NCBI GenBank assembly: GCA_013297995.1
Contig: JAAFJB010000008.1
Coordinates: 1 to 61,389, forward strand
Direction of reading: 5' to 3'
Source of the DNA: Chitinophagales bacterium
Lineage (GTDB): Bacteria; Bacteroidota; Bacteroidia; Chitinophagales; Chitinophagaceae
Length of the DNA: 61,389 bases
Shown here: positions 25,229 through 35,298 of the stretch, piece after piece
Position numbering within the stretch: position 1 is the first letter of the stretch
Layout: each line of letters begins with the position of its first letter
Notes under the pieces: model-generated
What the model was told of the DNA's origin: nothing
Seen by the model: only the letters and a program-made list of their open reading frames with translations
Databases searched by the model: none
Program-made: the position numbers and the translations under genes

Positions 25229-26922
25229 TTTTTAGATAATTTACTTTGATGTCTGCCGTATAAAAAATAAATCACCAGTCCCAATGCCATCCATACAAAG
25301 AACCATACCCAACTAATGGCGGGAATCTCAATCATCAGATAGAGGCAGCAAAGCGCGCCTGCAACCGGAATAAAAGAGAATGATTTTATAAAACTATTGT
25401 ATGCAGTGGTGAGAGCAATCACCATAAAAATTAGAAATAAAATTTCTTGGTAACTTTCAGTACCTAGCTCAGTAAATGCAAGGGCAATTCTATGCCTAAA
25501 TAAAAACACAATGCTTAAAACAATGGCAGGAATCAAAAATTTTCCGTTGATATAAGGCAATTGAAAACCACCCTTTTCTTTTTTTTGCGAAAGCCGTGGC
25601 AGTACCAGTACACCAAAACAAACCAATACAAAAGCAAACAAAGTACCAATGCTGGTAAGATCTGTAACGGTACCACTGCTTACAAATAAAGCGGGAATAC
25701 CTACCATAAAACCAGTTACAATGGTAGCAAAAGAAGGGGTTTGGTATTTAGGATGAACTTTTGCGAATTTTTTGGGTAATAGTCCATCCCTACTCATGCT
25801 CATCCAAATACGAGGTTGGCCCAATTGAAATACCAGCAATACGCTGGTAGTAGCAACAACTGCGCTTACAGAAATTAAGTAACCAATTTTGTTGAGGTTA
25901 AGTTTATCAAATACATAAGCAAGGGGATCATCTACTTTTAATTCACTATAATGAACCATGCCAGTGAGTACAAGTGCCACAAGAATATAAAGAACGGTAC
26001 AAATCAATAGAGAATATATCATTCCCTTGGGCAGATCTCGTTGGGGATTTTTGCATTCTTCCGCAGTAGTAGAAATGGCATCAAAACCAATATAGGCGTA
26101 AAATACAGCGGAAACACCTGCCAAAACTCCCCCAAATCCATTGGGGAGGAAGGGCGTCCAGTTAGTAGTATCTACATAAAAAGCACCGATGATGATGATG
26201 GCAATGATCACCGCTATTTTAAACATCACCATCAGGTTGGTGGTTTTTTTACTTTCTTTAATTCCGATATATGCCAATAGGGTAATAAAGACTACAATCA
26301 TAAAAGCGGGCAGGTTCAGAATTATTTTCCAGCCACCAATTACGGGTGCATGCATGATGGCATCATAACCCATGCGAGCGTGCTTCGTGAGCTTATCAAA
26401 AGGCATACCTGATGCCATTGCTTTTAGTGCTTCCTCATAGCCTAATGATGCATTACTGCTATTGGTGGCGAGCCATCCGGGCAGGCTGATATGAAATCCT
26501 TCTAATAAATTATTAAAATAACCACTCCAGCTAATGGCTACTACTATATTTCCGATGGCATATTCTAAAATAAGTGCCCACCCAATAATCCATGCTACAA
26601 TCTCGCCAAAAGACACATAAGCGTATGTGTAAGCGCTACCAGAAACGGGAATTCTGCTGGCAAATTCTGCATAACAAAGTGCACTGAACCCACAGGTGAT
26701 GGCTGTAATAATAAAGAGGATGGCAATGCCAGGTCCACCATTAAAAGCAGCCGTACCAATGGTAGAAAATATACCAGCACCAATAACCGCAGCAATACCC
26801 ATAAAAGTAAGATCACGAACGCCGAGTACTTTATTAAGTTCCCCACTGTGTGAATCGGAGAAGCCAGCCGCCGCATCTGCGGTTATTTTATCCAATGATT
26901 TTTTTCTGAATAGAGCAGACAT
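25225..26922 (-). CDS. APC-family amino acid permease
   Basis: An inner-membrane transporter of the amino acid-polyamine-organocation family, close to the cationic amino acid transporter group. I place the start at the ATG at 26922 (565 aa, MSALFRKKSLDKI); the 21 codons upstream lack similarity to anything expected. Helix 1 carries the substrate-binding VIGAGIFSTIGTAA, and about 13 to 14 membrane helices follow, with YAYIGFDAISTTAEECKNPQRDLPKG in helix 6 and its loop. The last two helices form a C-terminal extension, as in CAT/YfnA-type members. The substrate cannot be told from sequence. Confidence 0.9.
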   Translation of the reverse strand: MSALFRKKSLDKITADAAAGFSDSHSGELNKVLGVRDLTFMGIAAVIGAGIFSTIGTAAFNGGPGIAILFIITAITCGFSALCYAEFASRIPVSGSAYTYAYVSFGEIVAWIIGWALILEYAIGNIVVAISWSGYFNNLLEGFHISLPGWLATNSSNASLGYEEALKAMASGMPFDKLTKHARMGYDAIMHAPVIGGWKIILNLPAFMIVVFITLLAYIGIKESKKTTNLMVMFKIAVIIAIIIIGAFYVDTTNWTPFLPNGFGGVLAGVSAVFYAYIGFDAISTTAEECKNPQRDLPKGMIYSLLICTVLYILVALVLTGMVHYSELKVDDPLAYVFDKLNLNKIGYLISVSAVVATTSVLLVFQLGQPRIWMSMSRDGLLPKKFAKVHPKYQTPSFATIVTGFMVGIPALFVSSGTVTDLTSIGTLFAFVLVCFGVLVLPRLSQKKEKGGFQLPYINGKFLIPAIVLSIVFLFRHRIALAFTELGTESYQEILFLIFMVIALTTAYNSFIKSFSFIPVAGALCCLYLMIEIPAISWVWFFVWMALGLVIYFLYGRHQSKLSKK

Positions 26923-27213
26923 GCAAGATTGGTTTAGGGCGGAAGATAAGGAAAGTTTAGAAAAGGGAGTTGATGGATTGTTCAAAGCCCAATATCATTA
27001 TAAGAAATTATTCAACTTATATTCCATGCAAAAAGCGGAGTTTGCAATAGACTATCTGTGCAGTTTATATTTGATATTCTTTTCTTTAACCGAAATAAAT
27101 AGTGGTTGTTTTATCCTTCTTTAGTTGGGATTTTATGGTTAGATTCGTAAATTGTAAAATATTTTTAATGACTGCCATTGATGGCAATTAAACCGACTAT
27201 AATTCAAAACAAT

Positions 27214-27582
27214 ATGTTAGGACTAAGAACAACCATTTATAAAGTGAACGACCTCGCCAAAGCAAAAGAATGGTATGCAAGTGCGTTTTTAACCCAAGCT
27301 TACTTTGACGAACCATTTTATGTAGGATTTAATATCGGTGGCTATGAATTGGGACTTCAACCTGATGACTCGCCCGCCGCTAGCAAAAATGTGGAAAGCG
27401 TAGTAAGCTATTGGGGGGTTGAAGACATCAACAATACCTACAATAGACTTATTAGTATTGGAGCCACAGAAAATGAATCACCTTACAATGTTGGTGGTGA
27501 TTTAATGGCTGCTACTTTAAAAGACCCTTTTGGTAATATAATAGGTCTTATTTACAACCCTCACTTTAAACTCAAAGAATAA
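27214..27582 (+). CDS. VOC-family (glyoxalase-fold) protein
   Basis: A small cytoplasmic protein of the vicinal oxygen chelate superfamily. I prefer the ATG at 27214 (122 aa, MLGLRTTIYKVNDLAKAKEW); 12 more codons are possible upstream. Paired beta-alpha-beta-beta-beta modules are seen, ending in AATLKDPFGNIIGLIYNPHF, the typical VOC last strand with a metal-ligand-like position. Members are glyoxalases, dioxygenases, or antibiotic-binding proteins, so the specific role is open. It is first in a plus-strand run of four genes and is followed by the TfoX gene after 5 bases. Confidence 0.83.
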   Translation: MLGLRTTIYKVNDLAKAKEWYASAFLTQAYFDEPFYVGFNIGGYELGLQPDDSPAASKNVESVVSYWGVEDINNTYNRLISIGATENESPYNVGGDLMAATLKDPFGNIIGLIYNPHFKLKE

Positions 27583-27587
27583 TTATT

Positions 27588-27914
27588 ATGGCATCTGACC
27601 AAAATTTCGTTGACTTTGTAACTGAGCAAATTCAAAACGTTGGCATAATATCTACTAAAAAAATGTTTGGAGAATATGGTATTTATAGTGATGGGAAACT
27701 TTTTGGTGTGATCTGCAACAATAAACTTTTCATTAAGCCAACTATACAAGGAAGATCGTTTATTGGCAACCCAACCGAATTACCAGCGTATGATGGAGCA
27801 AAACCCAGTTTTTTAATTGAGGAAAAAATTGAAGATCGCAAATGGTTAAGCCAATTAGTAAAAATTACATTACAAAATTTACCAGAACCAAAAGCAAAAA
27901 AGAAAAAGAAATAA
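27588..27914 (+). CDS. TfoX N-terminal domain protein
   Basis: A 108-residue protein made of the TfoX/Sxy N-terminal domain, with the typical KKMFGEYGIYSDGKLFGVIC and NKLFIKPT stretches and PAYDGAKP. The C-terminal TfoX domain is absent and the tail is lysine-rich. Full-length TfoX/Sxy induces competence with CRP in gammaproteobacteria. Stand-alone N-terminal domains are widespread in Bacteroidota and have no established role. It follows the VOC gene by 5 bases, so they are probably co-transcribed. Confidence 0.87.
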   Translation: MASDQNFVDFVTEQIQNVGIISTKKMFGEYGIYSDGKLFGVICNNKLFIKPTIQGRSFIGNPTELPAYDGAKPSFLIEEKIEDRKWLSQLVKITLQNLPEPKAKKKKK

Positions 27915-28068
27915 CTGATACTAATTATCCTACACTTTCTTGGGTGCATACCACCTACTTATAACAAGCTTTGATACTTCGGCTAATTTTTATACTCAAA
28001 TTAATGCGTATTTTACAGCTTACTTAATTAATTATATTCAAGGCGAATCACATTAGAAAAAAAATAAA

Positions 28069-28476
28069 ATGGCAAAACAAATTTTCATCAACTTACCGGT
28101 AAAAGACCTCCAACTATCCATGAATTTTTATACTGCATTAGGATTTATTAACAATCCGCAGTTTTCAGACGAAACAGCAAAATGCATGGTATGGAGTGAG
28201 CATATTTTTGTAATGATCATGTCTCACGAAAAGTTTAAGACTTTTGCTACCAAGCCATTGGCCGACTCAAAACTTAATTTAGCTGCTCTTTATTCATTAT
28301 CGCTAGATAGCATAGAGGAAGTGAATAATTTAATGACCAATGCGCTCAACGCTGGTGGAACTGAACCAACTGAAATGAAAGATTATGGTTTTATGCAACA
28401 GCGAACGCTTGAAGATTTTGATGGACACACTTGGGAGATTTTTTTTATGGACATTACTAAATTTCCAGCCCAGTAA
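28069..28476 (+). CDS. VOC-family (glyoxalase/bleomycin-resistance type) protein
   Basis: A 135-residue protein of the VOC superfamily, of the type annotated as glyoxalase or extradiol dioxygenase. It opens with the first beta strand and helix (IFINLPVKDLQLSMNFYTALG), has KCMVWSEHIFVMIMS in the middle, and ends with TLEDFDGHTWEIFFMD, where the His and Glu are typical metal ligands. It is a different subfamily from the VOC protein at 27214. The substrate is unknown. It sits 154 bases after the TfoX gene on the same strand. Confidence 0.85.
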   Translation: MAKQIFINLPVKDLQLSMNFYTALGFINNPQFSDETAKCMVWSEHIFVMIMSHEKFKTFATKPLADSKLNLAALYSLSLDSIEEVNNLMTNALNAGGTEPTEMKDYGFMQQRTLEDFDGHTWEIFFMDITKFPAQ

Positions 28477-28511
28477 CCAGCTCATTCAATTATAAGAATT
28501 AAAAGATTTTC

Positions 28512-29693
28512 ATGAGTTCAGCAAGAGTGTATATTAAAAAAATAAAAAACAAAAACTTGAATAAATCCTTACTTATCATTTCGCTATTTATTCTGAATTT
28601 TAGCTTTGCGCAAACAAAGAAGAAAGTTACGGATGAAGAAAAACTCTCGAAATGTATTCTAGAAAACACCAATTACTTTAGTTTTAATGGCCAGAAACCA
28701 ATTGGAAAAGCATGGACTATTATAGAAAATCTTTTCGCCGAAAACCAATTTGTGGCTTGGGGAGAATACCATAACTCGCCGCTCCTCTCACAATTAACAA
28801 GCTATGCTTTAGAGAGTGCTTCAAAATATGGTTATAAAACTTGGTGTGTAGAAACCAGTCCATTTGTTTCGTTGGAGCTTATGCGTATTGCAAAAACTAA
28901 AAACCCGTTAGACACTATTTTACAAATTGCAAAAGAGCGACCTAATTTTACTAGTTTCCCATTTTTTCAGACCAAAGAAGATATAAGCATGCTTACAACA
29001 GCTACTAAATTTGGTTATTCTATTTGGGGAATTGATCAAGAATTTCAACAGACTTTTCCTTACTGTATTGACAAAATATATCAAGCTCAACCCCAAAAGT
29101 TAAAACTTAAATACAAGGGTGTATATGATAGCCTGAAAGCAAAATGGTGGATGCCTGATTTTGAATTATTAGACAGTCTTAAAAAAGCGGTTGCTCAGGT
29201 AAAAAACAAAGCTATTTTAGAAGGAATAAAAACATCTATTAAAATTTACAGCAATGATGATAATTTACTAAGAGCTTCGTTAATGAAAGATAATTTTTTC
29301 ACCAACTATAATGCTCTAAAAAATAAAAATGAAAAAATATTTTTCAAAATGGGAAACAATCATTTAGCTAAGGGATTAAACCTACAAACCAATTTATACG
29401 ATATTGGGAATGCTGTATTCGAACTATCACAGCGAAATAAAACAAAATTTTCTAACGTATATTTTATGGTCCGTTATACAGAAGATAAAGGAGTAATAAC
29501 CGATGACTTTTTAGAAATGAAAAATGAAAACCCCAAAGTTTTTTCAAAATTGTATGATAAAGACAAGTGGGTATTGGTTGACATACGATCACTAACCCTT
29601 AAAATGAGATACGACAACACAATTACTCCAGACACTTACAAGCTAATTGAAAAATACGACTTCGTTTTAATATCTCCAGAAATTTTAAAATAA
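28512..29693 (+). CDS. Exported protein, erythromycin-esterase/ChaN-like fold
   Basis: A 393-residue protein. A hydrophobic segment near residues 18-33 (SLLIISLFILNFSFAQ) looks like a late signal peptide. If so, a later start may be used; the listed ATG is at 28512. The GEYHNSPLL segment (about 82), then GYKTWCVETSP and KMGNNHLAKGL, match the pattern GE.H / E / GxNH of the EreA-ChaN-TIKI superfamily, but none of the lysine or heme sites is conserved enough to name a function. It could be a hydrolase. Erythromycin resistance should not be assumed. The gene is AT-rich and ends a small accessory block. Confidence 0.6.
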   Translation: MSSARVYIKKIKNKNLNKSLLIISLFILNFSFAQTKKKVTDEEKLSKCILENTNYFSFNGQKPIGKAWTIIENLFAENQFVAWGEYHNSPLLSQLTSYALESASKYGYKTWCVETSPFVSLELMRIAKTKNPLDTILQIAKERPNFTSFPFFQTKEDISMLTTATKFGYSIWGIDQEFQQTFPYCIDKIYQAQPQKLKLKYKGVYDSLKAKWWMPDFELLDSLKKAVAQVKNKAILEGIKTSIKIYSNDDNLLRASLMKDNFFTNYNALKNKNEKIFFKMGNNHLAKGLNLQTNLYDIGNAVFELSQRNKTKFSNVYFMVRYTEDKGVITDDFLEMKNENPKVFSKLYDKDKWVLVDIRSLTLKMRYDNTITPDTYKLIEKYDFVLISPEILK

Positions 29694-29718
29694 GTGGGCT
29701 CGTAGTTTATAATCAGCA

Positions 29719-29785
29719 GTAGTTTAAGTTAAATTTATTATTTTCTCATGCCTTTAATATTAAAAAAAGGATTGGCTTAAACTAC
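29719..29785. repeat. Wide inverted repeat
   Basis: GTAGTTTAAG (29719-29728) and CTTAAACTAC (29776-29785) enclose 47 bases that hold a small inner hairpin (CCTTT / AAAGG). It lies between the convergent esterase-like and cdd genes and may be a weak terminator structure. No T-run is next to it. Confidence 0.4.
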
Positions 29786-29884
29786 ACTCAAATGATTGCT
29801 TGCCCAAATTTAAGCGGGTCTGATTGGGATAACTTTTGCACTTCCTATAGTTTTAGAGTTAAACAACCTTGAAAAACTACCCAT

Positions 29885-30376
29885 TCATTTCAAATCATCT
29901 CCCGTAAAACTCAACGGCAGTAACATTCCCGCATTCGGTATCACAAATACTTTTCCATCCATACCGCCCATAACTAACCGTATCGGATGCTTCTGCCGCA
30001 TTTCATACTCTAATAATGTTTGCCTACAAATTCCACAAGGTGAAATAGGTCTATTACTTTTCCCATTCAAATTGTGATAGCTAATGGCTATTGTTTTTAT
30101 TTGCATATTAGAATGTATTGATGATATGGCCGACAATAACACCCGCTCTGCACACAACCCTACAGGATAGCTTGCATTTTCTTGATTACTGCCTTGTACT
30201 ATTTCGCCATTCGCTAACAATGCCACTGCACCCACCTGAAAATTAGAATAAGGCGCATATGCAGTAGCTGTTACCACCCTCGCCCGCTCTAATAAAACAG
30301 CATCCCCATTTTCTAACCGCTTTACCGACGGGTATACTTCGTATTCAAATTGTACTGTTTTCTTTTTCATGCTCAT
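29885..30376 (-). CDS. cdd: Cytidine deaminase
   Basis: Deaminates cytidine and deoxycytidine to uridine in pyrimidine salvage. The 163-residue protein has the zinc site in full: Cys75 and the catalytic Glu77 in GLCAERVLL, and Cys114 and Cys117 in PCGICRQTLLEYE. The substrate-binding YAPYSNFQVGAVAL segment lies at 40-53. One copy of the deaminase domain indicates the tetrameric type. The start at 30376 (MSMKKKT) or two codons later is equally likely. It lies 68 bases downstream of lepB. Confidence 0.95.
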   Translation of the reverse strand: MSMKKKTVQFEYEVYPSVKRLENGDAVLLERARVVTATAYAPYSNFQVGAVALLANGEIVQGSNQENASYPVGLCAERVLLSAISSIHSNMQIKTIAISYHNLNGKSNRPISPCGICRQTLLEYEMRQKHPIRLVMGGMDGKVFVIPNAGMLLPLSFTGDDLK

Positions 30377-30444
30377 GTATTTTTTACAAAAAAGTCTCCC
30401 CCACTTTCGCAGAGAAGACCCTTTCTTAATTCAATATACAAATT

Positions 30445-31953
30445 TTATCTGATCACTTTAAAAATACGATTCCACCTAGGCCCCTTATTCCAACTAAACC
30501 AAATTAATGATGCTTTACCCACTATATAGGTTTCGGGAACAAAACCCCAGAAACGACTATCCTGACTCCTATGCCGATTGTCTCCCATCATCCAATAATA
30601 ATTCAACTTGGGCGTGTAGCTACTAGTCTCTTTTCCATTGATGATGAACTTTCCACCCACTTCCTCCAATGTATTTTTTTCATACACCGTAATCAGTCGC
30701 CTATACAATGAAATGGTATTGGTATTAATGGCTATTGCAACCCCTTTTTTAGGAATGGTGATGGGCCCGTAATTGTCTAGCGACCATGGATAATTGGCCT
30801 CATCATTCGGAAAGAAAATACCCATATTGGTATCCACATATTTGGTTACAGAAAGTACACCCGGATATTTTTTTACCTTTGCAGCTTCGTCAGCCGTCAT
30901 GTTAAAATAATAACTCCCTTTTTCGGCACCGGGTGAAAACTGACCATTATTTGCTTCCGCATCTATGCCCAACTCATCTTTTAAAAACTCTTCACTAAAT
31001 CCAGCCCCATTGGTAGCAACTATATAATCGGTCTGTGCACCCTGCGGAATATAAGCTGGCTGATTGTTAATGAACAGATCTGCATTTTTAACCTGTAAAA
31101 CGTCCCCTGCAACTGCCACACAGCGCTTTATATAGTTATCGGTCTTGTCTGCGGGATGAACCAAAATAGGATATTCAGCAAACAATGCTTCTCTATTATT
31201 TTTAAACTGACTGCTCCTTAACACTTCATAATAAGTTTGCTTACTGCCAAACTCAGGTAAATTAATAATGGTATCGCCAGCAGGAAAATTAAATACTACC
31301 GCGTCGTTTCTCTTTACATCGGTAATAGCTGGTAATCGCTTATAAGGCAACTGCACTTCCTTTATATAAGAAGGAGCTGTTTGTGAAAAAGGCATGATAT
31401 TGTGTACAAAAGGAAAAGAAATGGGCGTCTGTGGTATGCGAGGCCCGTAACTCATTTTACTTACAAAAAGAAAATCGTTTACCAGCAAACTCTTTTCCAT
31501 ACTCTCTGTAGGAATTACATAAGCTTCAAAAACAAATGTTCTAATAAGTGTTGCTGCTACCACCGCAAATACACCCGCATCAATCCATTCGCGGGAGGCT
31601 GGTTTATAATACAATTTTAGCGACGCTGGTCCATACCATTTTACTTTTTCAGAAAAGCCCAAATAAGGAAAATAGATGAAAGGTATGAATACCACTGCGG
31701 CATGCGCTGGCACTGATACTTTCTTAAAATTCATAACAAATATGATAGAAATCCAGATGGTAATAAACTGACCAGCAATGGGAATAAACTGCAACCAAAA
31801 CCAATACTTTGGAATGCCAGCAATTTGCACCATCTCCCAAGTATTGTAGAACGGCACCAACGCCTTCCAAGGAGCAATTCCAGCTTTTTTAAACATTCCA
31901 TACAATCCGAAATGCCAACCAATGGTTCCCGCAATAAAAATCAACCAACCCAT
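30445..31953 (-). CDS. lepB: Signal peptidase I, long Bacteroidota form
   Basis: Removes signal peptides from secreted proteins at the inner membrane. The 502-residue protein is longer than the usual 250-320. The first 100 residues carry three or four hydrophobic segments of the DUF5684 type found in Bacteroidota signal peptidases. The catalytic part starts with a membrane helix and [10 protein letters not shown], with nucleophile Ser151. The general base Lys276 is in [13 protein letters not shown], and [17 protein letters not shown] near the end closes the active site. A large insert lies between Ser and Lys boxes and another before the last box. Transcribed toward cdd. Confidence 0.94.
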   Translation of the reverse strand: MGWLIFIAGTIGWHFGLYGMFKKAGIAPWKALVPFYNTWEMVQIAGIPKYWFWLQFIPIAGQFITIWISIIFVMNFKKVSVPAHAAVVFIPFIYFPYLGFSEKVKWYGPASLKLYYKPASREWIDAGVFAVVAATLIRTFVFEAYVIPTESMEKSLLVNDFLFVSKMSYGPRIPQTPISFPFVHNIMPFSQTAPSYIKEVQLPYKRLPAITDVKRNDAVVFNFPAGDTIINLPEFGSKQTYYEVLRSSQFKNNREALFAEYPILVHPADKTDNYIKRCVAVAGDVLQVKNADLFINNQPAYIPQGAQTDYIVATNGAGFSEEFLKDELGIDAEANNGQFSPGAEKGSYYFNMTADEAAKVKKYPGVLSVTKYVDTNMGIFFPNDEANYPWSLDNYGPITIPKKGVAIAINTNTISLYRRLITVYEKNTLEEVGGKFIINGKETSSYTPKLNYYWMMGDNRHRSQDSRFWGFVPETYIVGKASLIWFSWNKGPRWNRIFKVIR

Positions 31954-32026
31954 AACAGCATAATTTTAATTGTAGCAAATGTATCTATTTCAAATACAAT
32001 GCATTCATTTAAAGGCAAAAGTTTTG

Positions 32027-33178
32027 CTAAATATGATTTTTAACGTCTTCTGCCATAATTTCTTTCCCAGATAGAATGATGAGGCGCTCCACTACATTCC
32101 TGAGTTCACGTATATTGCCCGTCCAGTTATGCTGCTGCAATTCCTCCATTGCTTTTTTGGCAATATTTTTTTTTGCTTGGCCGTATTCGGCTGCTATTAC
32201 TTCCAAAAAATACTCCGTTAACAAAGGAATATCTTCTTTGCGCTCGTTTAATGAAGGCATATGAATAAGAATTACCCCTAAGCGATGGTACAAATCGAGC
32301 CTGAAATTTTTTGCTTCTACTTCCTTTAATAAGTTCTTATTGGTAGCGGCAACTACCCGTACATTAACCGAAATTTCTTTGTCGCCCCCTACCCTTGTTA
32401 TTTTTCCCTCTTGCAATGCCCGCAACACTTTTGCTTGAGCACTTAAGCTCATATCACCTATCTCATCCAAAAAAAGTGTCCCCCCATTTGCTTGCTCAAA
32501 CTTTCCAATCCGCTGCTTTATAGCAGAAGTAAAAGAACCTTTTTCGTGACCAAATAATTCACTTTCGATCAGCTCACTAGGTATTGCTGCACAGTTCACT
32601 TCAATAATGGGATTGGCACTGCGTGCACTCTTTTCGTGCAGCCAGCGAGCTACCAATTCTTTTCCGCTTCCGTTCTCACCCGTTATCAGCACCCGTGCAT
32701 CCGTAGGTGCTACCTTTTCAATGGTATCTTTTATTTTTTGAATGGGCAAAGTATTGCCGATCATCTCCTGCACTTTGGCCACTTTCTTTTTCAGCACTTT
32801 GGTTTCTAGTACCAGTGTAGTTCGGTCGAGGGCATTTCTAATAGTAATCAGCAGTCTATTTAAATCAGGTGGCTTAGAAATATAATCAAATGCCCCTTTC
32901 TTAACCGCATCTACAGCAGTATCAATATTACCATGCCCACTAATCATAATCACAGGAATATCAGCATTAATTTCTTTGGCTTTCTGTAAGAATTCAATGC
33001 CATCTAGTTTTGGCATTTTAATATCACAAAGCACCGCATCATAAGTAGCTGCCTTAAATTTTTTCAGCCCCTCTTCCCCATCTGCGGCTTCTTCCACCTG
33101 ATAGCCTTCATTGCCCAGTATATCTTTTAATACATTTCTGATAGAACGTTCATCATCAATAACCAATATGCTTGCCAT
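32027..33178 (-). CDS. NtrC-family response regulator lacking a DNA-binding domain
   Basis: I choose the ATG at 33178 (383 aa, MASILVIDDE). The receiver domain (1-120) has the phospho-acceptor Asp52 (LCDIKMP). The AAA+ domain (about 136-365) has Walker A GENGSGKE (167-174), GTLFLDEIGD and the arginine-finger region. The sigma-54 contact loop, GAFTGA in NtrC, is GSFTSA here (214-219). The protein ends at VVERLIILSGKEIMAEDVKNHI, without the C-terminal Fis-type helix-turn-helix, and no further coding is seen past the stop. Similar short regulators occur in other Bacteroidota. It may act without specific DNA binding or not via sigma-54. No sensor kinase gene is adjacent. Confidence 0.88.
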   Translation of the reverse strand: MASILVIDDERSIRNVLKDILGNEGYQVEEAADGEEGLKKFKAATYDAVLCDIKMPKLDGIEFLQKAKEINADIPVIMISGHGNIDTAVDAVKKGAFDYISKPPDLNRLLITIRNALDRTTLVLETKVLKKKVAKVQEMIGNTLPIQKIKDTIEKVAPTDARVLITGENGSGKELVARWLHEKSARSANPIIEVNCAAIPSELIESELFGHEKGSFTSAIKQRIGKFEQANGGTLFLDEIGDMSLSAQAKVLRALQEGKITRVGGDKEISVNVRVVAATNKNLLKEVEAKNFRLDLYHRLGVILIHMPSLNERKEDIPLLTEYFLEVIAAEYGQAKKNIAKKAMEELQQHNWTGNIRELRNVVERLIILSGKEIMAEDVKNHI

Positions 33179-33202
33179 AGAATAAATTATTTTCAAAGTT
33201 AA

Positions 33203-35281
33203 TCATTGAAAGCTAAACCGCAATCCCGCATACCAATTGCGCAACGCAGCAGGGTTAAAATAACGATTGCCCGCTGCATTAATATCATTTCCGAGACTGT
33301 AATTTTGATTGAGTAAATTATCTCCTCCAATAAAAACATCAAAGGATTTCCTTTTTATTACAAATTTTCTGCCAACCTTAACTTGTAGCAATTGATAAGC
33401 ATCGGCAGATATAGAATTAGCATCATTCAACGGAATTTTACTGGTGGCATTGATACTGCTTTGTATATAAACATGGGCAGTAATAATATCAAATCCTACC
33501 ACTGCAATGGTTTTTGGAACACCCGTTAACGCATTCCCAGAATAGTCGGTATTGCCTTGCTTATAATTCATAAAAATATAAGGTTGATAGCTGAAACTTG
33601 CCGCTATACTTGCGTTGCGAATAAATTGATTGGGACGCTGAAAAATTCGATATTTTAACATGGTTTCCAGTCCCGACTGCCTTGTACTTCCTGCATTCAT
33701 AAAATATTCAGATCCAGCCGCATCATTTCTTCTTACAATAGCATCTTGTAATTTAAATTGATAGAAACCTATATCAAATAAGAGCTTTTGATGGAACCAT
33801 GCACCTCTAATACCTGCTTCTATATTCCATCCTTTTTCTGCATTGAGGAAGGGATAAAAATTTCCATCTGATGGCCTTATTTCAGCAAGACTAGGAGCTG
33901 AAAATCCTTTTGCTAAAATGGCATAGGCAGTGATAGATGGATTTATTTTATAGGAGATAGAAAGTCGCGGCACAAGGGGTGCATTTATTTTTCTAATTGT
34001 AAATGAATTGTTCAATGTATTCAATCGCTTGTAGTCAAACGATTGTTGGTTGATGCTGAAACCAGCTTGTACCAGTAAGTTTTTTCCTACCGGAAGGTGA
34101 AGCTGGGTAAAAATAAACCCTTGTTTGCTTACAATAATATCTTCCGATAATAAGTTGCTTACACTGCCCTTATTATTATTGTGTTGGCGAATATTAGACT
34201 CATTCACCATCCACTCAAACCCGCTCACCCATTGCAATTGCGGCAAGGCCAATATGGGTTGAACCAATACTTGCATGCCCATTGCAAGGTTCCATTCGTT
34301 TCTTTTTTCATAATTGGTGATGAAAGGATTTTCGAATAGGGTTTTATTGATGCTTAAGAAACTATTTAGTCGCACGGTTTCCGTCACCCTCTTTTCGTGT
34401 TGTAAAGCACCCAAAAAAGTTCTGTTATAAATAGCCGTTTTTTGGGTTACTGCTCCTGGCAATACCCCTGCTGCTTGCCTTGCTTGTATAGGGTTCGCTT
34501 GCATTTGTGCAAGGGTAATGGCTCCAGGTGTTTGATAAAATAAATCGGTATAAAACAAACTGGTTTTAAAAACACTGGTTTTCACGCGGGTAATTGTTCG
34601 CCACTGTAATCCCGAACGCAGCATAGCAGATTGTTCCCTATAGCCATTGGATTGCAATCGGTACAGTTGAATGGAAGATGCAAAATTCTTATTACTGCTG
34701 ATCCATTCCAATGATTGTTGGTTATAGCCAAAAGAACCGCCCGTAAATGCTCCCTGAATTATTTGTTTGGCTGAATCGGTAAACCCCAATGAAAGCTCTA
34801 GCAGTAATGCGCCACCAGTTCCTGCACCATATATGCTTGCGGCAGGGCCTTTGGCTATTTCTATTTTATCTACTTGAGTAATATCCAATAAATTTAAATA
34901 GGTATTTCCTGTGGCATCAGACAGCGGAATGCCATTCCAGTATATTTTAATATTTCTTACGCCAAAAGGCGATCTCAACAAACTACCCCTCACTGATAGC
35001 CGATAGCTGCCGGGTGAACGTTCTTCCATTCTAATGCCGGGAATGGTATTCATTATGGGCACCAAAGAAGCCGGTGAGTACTGTTCTAAATCTTTTTTAT
35101 TGAGTACCGCAATAGCAGCCGGAATATCTTTCCATTTTAAATTATTATTAAATGCATGCACCACTACTTCATGCAGAACTGTATCATTTTTTTCCGTCGC
35201 TTTTTGCTGGGCAGTCACAGCCGTAAAAAACAATAGGGGGCAAATAAAAATAAATATTATTGTAAGCCTTACTAATTGCAT
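33203..35281 (-). CDS. TonB-dependent receptor
   Basis: A 692-residue outer-membrane receptor. A signal peptide (MQLVRLTIIFIFICPLLFFTAVTAQQ) is followed directly by the TonB-box region (VLHEVVVHAF) and a plug domain, without the carboxypeptidase-regulatory module seen in the other two receptors of this window. Plug hallmarks are IPGIRMEERSPGSYRLSVRG and IEIAKGPAASIYGAGTGGALL. The barrel ends with the aromatic C-terminus WYAGLRFSFQ. This shape suits siderophore, heme, vitamin or metal receptors; no regulatory site tells which. It lies upstream of the response regulator on the same strand, with 24 bases between. Confidence 0.9.
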   Translation of the reverse strand: MQLVRLTIIFIFICPLLFFTAVTAQQKATEKNDTVLHEVVVHAFNNNLKWKDIPAAIAVLNKKDLEQYSPASLVPIMNTIPGIRMEERSPGSYRLSVRGSLLRSPFGVRNIKIYWNGIPLSDATGNTYLNLLDITQVDKIEIAKGPAASIYGAGTGGALLLELSLGFTDSAKQIIQGAFTGGSFGYNQQSLEWISSNKNFASSIQLYRLQSNGYREQSAMLRSGLQWRTITRVKTSVFKTSLFYTDLFYQTPGAITLAQMQANPIQARQAAGVLPGAVTQKTAIYNRTFLGALQHEKRVTETVRLNSFLSINKTLFENPFITNYEKRNEWNLAMGMQVLVQPILALPQLQWVSGFEWMVNESNIRQHNNNKGSVSNLLSEDIIVSKQGFIFTQLHLPVGKNLLVQAGFSINQQSFDYKRLNTLNNSFTIRKINAPLVPRLSISYKINPSITAYAILAKGFSAPSLAEIRPSDGNFYPFLNAEKGWNIEAGIRGAWFHQKLLFDIGFYQFKLQDAIVRRNDAAGSEYFMNAGSTRQSGLETMLKYRIFQRPNQFIRNASIAASFSYQPYIFMNYKQGNTDYSGNALTGVPKTIAVVGFDIITAHVYIQSSINATSKIPLNDANSISADAYQLLQVKVGRKFVIKRKSFDVFIGGDNLLNQNYSLGNDINAAGNRYFNPAALRNWYAGLRFSFQ

Positions 35282-35298
35282 ATTGAATAAACAACAAA

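Noticed and set aside
26923..27213. 291-base gap between the permease and the first VOC gene
   Set aside because: I see no RNA gene, clear promoter, repeat or coding frame in it. It probably holds only divergent leader regions.
28512..29693. Erythromycin resistance gene
   Set aside because: Only short motifs of the EreA/ChaN superfamily are seen. No evidence supports macrolide esterase activity.
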